From: Actinocrinis puniceicyclus
GTDB taxonomy: Bacteria > Actinomycetota > Actinomycetes > Streptomycetales > Catenulisporaceae
Assembly (NCBI RefSeq): GCF_018283645.1
Contig: NZ_JAGSXH010000067.1
Location: 1-33,601 of the forward strand
DNA: 33,601 nt
Direction of reading: 5' to 3'
Within the stretch, counting starts at the first letter, position 1, and each line of letters starts with the position of its first letter. Position numbers and translations under genes: made by a program. A model generated the notes under the pieces. That model searched no databases. It saw nothing but the letters and a program-made list of their open reading frames with translations, and was not told the DNA's origin. Of this stretch, positions 30,980 through 33,601 are shown piece after piece.

Positions 30980-32593
30980 TCACGCCCTGTCCGAAGCCCG
31001 GTCCGAAGCCCGGTCCGAAGCCCGGTCCGAAGCCCGGTCCGACGCCCGGTCCGACGCCCTGGACGGCAAGGCGACCAGCACGAGGGCGACGCCCGCCGCC
31101 ACGACGAGCGCCGCGACGGTCAGCGCGAGCCGCATTCCGTCGAGGAACGCGGAGCGCGCGGCCACGGCCAGCAGCCGGCCCGCCGGACCGCCCGCCCGGC
31201 CCGCCACGTCGAGCGCGCCGCCCAGCGAGCCGGTGATGGCGTGCGCGGCGGCCGGCGGAACCGGCCGCCCGGTCAGCACCGCGACCATGTCGCCCTGGTA
31301 GCGCGCCGCCAGCGTCGCGCCGATCACCGCGACCCCCAGCGCCCCGCCGGTCTGCAGCGCCGTGCCGTTGGTCGCCGAGCCGACCCCGGCGCGCTGCGGC
31401 GGCAGGCTGCCGATCACCGCCGCGGTGGACGGCGCGATCGCCAGCCCCGCGCCGGCGCCGAGCAGCAGCAGGCCGGGCAGCGCGTGACCGAAATCGCCGG
31501 TGACCGACAGTCGCGAGAGCCACAGCAGACCACTGACGATCACCGTGAGCGCCAGCGCGACCACGGCCTTGGTGCCGATCAACCGGTCCAGCCGGATGGA
31601 AAGCGGCGCGGTCACCGCGAGCAGCCCGGCCACCGGCAGGATCCTGATTCCCGCGGCGAAGGCCGAGTACCCGAGCGAGAACTGCAGGTACTGGGTGAGC
31701 AGGAACAGCGCGCCCATCAGGGCGAATATCGCCATCGCGACCGCGGCCATCGCCACCGAGAAGCGCCGGTCGCGGAAGGCCGGCAGGTACAGCATCGGGT
31801 GTGCGGTATGCCGCTCCCACAGCCCGAAGCCGGTCAGCAGCGCCAGCCCGCAGGCGCCGAACGCCAGGGTCGGCGCGGCGTCCCAGCCGCGGACCGGCGA
31901 CTCGATGATCGCCCACAGCAGCAACAGCAGCCCGGCGGTCGCCAGCGGCGCGCCCACCGCGTCGAGCGGGCGGCGCAGCGGGTCACGCGAGTCCGGCACC
32001 AGCCACCACGCCGCCAGCGCCCCGGCCAGGGCGATCGGGACGTTGACAAAGAAGACCGAGCCCCACCAGAACCGCTCCAGCAGCCAGCCGCCGACGATCG
32101 GCCCGAGCGCGATCCCCAGTCCGGAGGTCGCCGACCACAGTCCGATCGCCCGGGCGCGCTCGCGCGGGTCGCGGAAGAGATCCGCGATGATCGACAGCGT
32201 CGAGGGCATGATGCACGCCGCGCCGACGCCCATCGCGGCGCGCGACCAGATCAGTGCCGTGACACTGCCGGAGAACGCCGCGGCGGCCGAACCGGCGGCG
32301 AACAGCGCCAGGCCGATGAGGAACACCTTGCGGCGCCCGGTGCGGTCAGCCATGGTTCCGGCGACCAGCAGCAGGCCGCCGAAGACCACCGCGTACGCGT
32401 CCACGATCCACTGCAACTGCGACTCCGTGGCGTGCAGAGAACGCACCAGGGCGGGTAGCGCGATGTTGAGGATCGTGTTGTCCAAGGTCACGATCAGCAG
32501 CGAGACGCACAGCACGGCGAGCGCGGCGTACCGGTGCTCGTGAATCGGCCCCGCTGTGGGCGCCGATCGACTGGGATGGACGGAGACTGACAC
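30980..32593 (-). CDS. DHA2-family MFS drug exporter (14 transmembrane segments)
   Basis: A 537-residue proton-coupled multidrug exporter of the major facilitator superfamily. Seen: helix 1 motif LDNTILNIALPAL (motif D1 of the DHA2 group), motif A GTMADRTGRRKVFLIG between helices 2 and 3, motif C-like SGLGIALGPIVGG in helix 5, and enough hydrophobic segments for 14 helices. GTG 32593 is chosen because GGGAGGAG stands just before it; the longer frame from 32806 lies in the upstream gene. It follows the CBS-BON gene by 14 bp, so they are probably cotranscribed. The C-terminus ends in six SDRA repeats. It could export the peptide made by the cluster, but its position in the stress island argues for general efflux. 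Confidence 0.92.
   Translation of the reverse strand: MSVSVHPSRSAPTAGPIHEHRYAALAVLCVSLLIVTLDNTILNIALPALVRSLHATESQLQWIVDAYAVVFGGLLLVAGTMADRTGRRKVFLIGLALFAAGSAAAAFSGSVTALIWSRAAMGVGAACIMPSTLSIIADLFRDPRERARAIGLWSATSGLGIALGPIVGGWLLERFWWGSVFFVNVPIALAGALAAWWLVPDSRDPLRRPLDAVGAPLATAGLLLLLWAIIESPVRGWDAAPTLAFGACGLALLTGFGLWERHTAHPMLYLPAFRDRRFSVAMAAVAMAIFALMGALFLLTQYLQFSLGYSAFAAGIRILPVAGLLAVTAPLSIRLDRLIGTKAVVALALTVIVSGLLWLSRLSVTGDFGHALPGLLLLGAGAGLAIAPSTAAVIGSLPPQRAGVGSATNGTALQTGGALGVAVIGATLAARYQGDMVAVLTGRPVPPAAAHAITGSLGGALDVAGRAGGPAGRLLAVAARSAFLDGMRLALTVAALVVAAGVALVLVALPSRASDRASDRASDRASDRASDRASDRA
30984..31055. repeat. 12-bp tandem repeat in the 3' end of the exporter gene
   Basis: Six units of GCCCGGTCCGA(A/C), the first with one substitution. 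In the exporter frame each unit encodes Ser-Asp-Arg-Ala, forming the whole cytoplasmic C-terminal tail of the transporter. The unit length keeps the frame, so copy number can vary without truncating the protein. Confidence 0.95.
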
Positions 32594-32607
32594 AGCTCCT
32601 CCCGCGG

Positions 32608-33297
32608 TTACGCCGGCGTGCGGAACACTCGCGCGGCCGGCCGTTCCTCGATGCGGTAACGCAGGTGATCGACCACCTCGACGACACCGTCGAGTTCGCG
32701 CACCAGGTGCGCCGTGTCGCGCGCGACGAACTCGTTCTCCATCTCCCCGGACAACGTGACGACGCCGTCGCGCACGTCGACGCGGACCGCGCGCGGATCC
32801 GTGCACATCTCCTCGACAATTACGTGTTGCACGACCGCCGCACGGATCCCGTCGTCCGAGCGAAGGTAGGGCTTGAGCAGGTCGCTGCGGCTGACGATCC
32901 CGGCCAGCCGCCCATCCGCGTCGACCACGGCGAGCCTCCTGACGGCGCGCCTGCGCATCAGCGACGCCGCGTGTGCGAGGTCGTCGCCGGAGGAGACGGT
33001 GATCGCCGGTGCGGTCATCAGCGACGCCGCGTTCAACGCGTGGACCTTTGCCTGCGCCGCCCGGCCGCGCCGGGACAGCAGTTGCCGCGTTTCCGGATAT
33101 CCGTCCGCGAGAGAAGCCTGCTTCTCCATGAGATCCGCCTCGGACACCATGCCCAGCACCCGGTGCTGCGCGTCGAGCACCGGTACGGCGCTCACGGCGT
33201 GCTCCAGCAGCGTGCGCACGATCTCCTTGTACGGCGTGTGCTCCCGCACGCAGACCACATTTCGGGTCATCACGTGGTGCACGCGAGTAGTGAGCAT
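32608..33297 (-). CDS. CBS-CBS-BON domain protein
   Basis: A 229-residue protein. Two CBS motifs form a Bateman module: VMTRNVVCVREHTPYKEIV with AVPVLDAQHRVLGMVSEADL (about 9-60) and LMTAPAITVSSGDDLAHAA with RLAVVDADGRLAGIVSRSDLL (about 92-145). A C-terminal BON domain (about 165-222) carries VRDGVVTLSGEM and REL-DGVVEVVDHL. Bateman modules bind adenosine nucleotides; BON domains contact membranes or other proteins. ATG 33297 has GAGGGAGG six bases upstream; the extended frame to 33417 is not supported. Related CBS proteins (Hrp1 of M. tuberculosis) belong to the DosR regulon, in line with the other island genes. Confidence 0.9.
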   Translation of the reverse strand: MLTTRVHHVMTRNVVCVREHTPYKEIVRTLLEHAVSAVPVLDAQHRVLGMVSEADLMEKQASLADGYPETRQLLSRRGRAAQAKVHALNAASLMTAPAITVSSGDDLAHAASLMRRRAVRRLAVVDADGRLAGIVSRSDLLKPYLRSDDGIRAAVVQHVIVEEMCTDPRAVRVDVRDGVVTLSGEMENEFVARDTAHLVRELDGVVEVVDHLRYRIEERPAARVFRTPA

Positions 33298-33446
33298 CCC
33301 GGCCTCCCTCGCATCACGAACCGCGGCGTCGCCCTGGCGGCGCCGTCCGCTTCCACGATGGGTCCCGATCCGGCCCGCTCCCCAGGGCCCAACGGCCCCC
33401 CGTTGGCACGGCTGCACCGCCCGGATGGGGTCTGTGTCTCTTTTGG

Positions 33447-33460
33447 TGGGCTTTGGTCTA
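33447..33460. promoter_or_regulatory. DevR-like box, weak
   Basis: TGGGCTTTGGTCTA keeps GG-CTTT-GTC of the DevR consensus in an unusually T-rich stretch (33431-33475), 150 bp upstream of the CBS-BON start. The 194-bp gap 33298-33491 holds this element and no gene that I recognise. Confidence 0.4.
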
Positions 33461-33485
33461 TTTGGAGTATCGGCGAATCAGGGGT

Positions 33486-33499
33486 CGGACTTTAGGGCG
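33486..33499. promoter_or_regulatory. DevR-like box, weak, overlapping the transposase stop
   Basis: CGGACTTTAGGGCG matches GGGACTTTAGTCCC at 10 of 14 positions, the left half well and the right half poorly. It overlaps the stop codon of the truncated transposase gene, so the resemblance may be accidental. Confidence 0.3.
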
Positions 33500-33601
33500 T
33501 GTCGCCGGTTTTCACTCCGGCGGCCGAGTCCCGCTCCGGGTGCAGTCGGCCGTCGAAGGCCATCTCGAAGGCGTTGAGGACCGGCTTCCACCGGTTCGAC
33601 C
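33492..33601 (-). CDS. C-terminal end of an IS256-like (mutator family) transposase, partial
   Basis: The minus-strand frame entering at 33599 and ending at TAA (33492-33494) encodes about 35 residues containing NRWKPVLNAFEMAFDGRL. The W-x-P-x-LNAF-x-x-x-FDGRL pattern is typical of the last residues of IS256-family transposases in actinomycetes. Only the end is in the window, so whether the element is intact cannot be told. It marks a mobile-element boundary at the right side of the stress island. Confidence 0.6.
   Translation of the reverse strand, partial: SNRWKPVLNAFEMAFDGRLHPERDSAAGVKTGDTP

Noticed and set aside
33486..33499. Strong claim of a DevR site at the transposase stop
   Set aside because: Only the left half fits the consensus well and it overlaps a stop codon, so it is kept as a weak feature only.
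1..33601. CRISPR arrays, rRNA and tRNA genes, riboswitches
   Set aside because: No regularly spaced palindromic repeats and no cloverleaf or rRNA sequence were recognised by eye; a dedicated covariance-model search was not possible.

Overview
High-GC (about 70% or more) DNA with many GTG starts, GTGA stop/start overlaps and strong purine-rich Shine-Dalgarno sequences. With the gene families present (a DUF7455-like protein, a paired bPH2 membrane-protein operon, a CBS-BON protein, DevR-type operators) this points to a filamentous actinomycete, Streptomyces- or Catenulispora-like; I cannot place it further.

Positions 1 to about 23,390 are the greater part of a nonribosomal peptide biosynthetic cluster. 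Two divergent promoter regions (about 1,930-2,035 and 16,610-16,736) split it into four transcription units: (1) leftward, a diiron N-oxygenase-like protein and a Sfp-type phosphopantetheinyl transferase; (2) rightward, a class III aminotransferase; (3) leftward from 16,443 to 3,480, NRPS C-A-T (pocket Val-like), NRPS C-A-T-E-C-T (pocket Ser, then epimerised), MbtH-like protein, VioC/AsnO-like 2-oxoglutarate oxygenase, SDR and P450; (4) rightward from 16,816, fatty-acyl-AMP-ligase-like enzyme, acyl-CoA-dehydrogenase-like enzyme, stand-alone carrier protein and an A-T-C NRPS. All four promoters carry the same layout: two TTGCC-type hexamers one helical turn apart, then a CAGNAT-like -10 about 29-30 bp from the second. 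This resembles a SARP-type activator regulon, but no regulator is visible, so the cluster probably continues left of base 1.

The likely logic is that an acyl group is activated, loaded on the carrier and desaturated; Val and D-Ser are added by the leftward NRPSs; one or two unusual amino acids made or decorated by the aminotransferase, diiron enzyme and 2-oxoglutarate oxygenase are incorporated; P450 and SDR oxidise further. The last module of the large NRPS has no adenylation domain, no thioesterase is present, and the extra A-T-C protein has an adenylation pocket I do not recognise. I could not match the gene combination to a known compound.

Positions 23,397-27,312 hold housekeeping or accessory genes: two bPH2 (YdbS/YdbT-like) membrane proteins with a probable leaderless promoter, a doubtful small membrane ORF, a SAM methyltransferase and a DUF7455-like protein. 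Positions 27,369-33,500 look like a hypoxia/dormancy island: a b6-type cytochrome b operon, a flavodoxin, a 53-residue membrane protein, Hsp20, a DHA2-type exporter and a CBS-CBS-BON protein, with DevR/DosR-like boxes near several of them. The right edge cuts into the C-terminal end of an IS256-like transposase.
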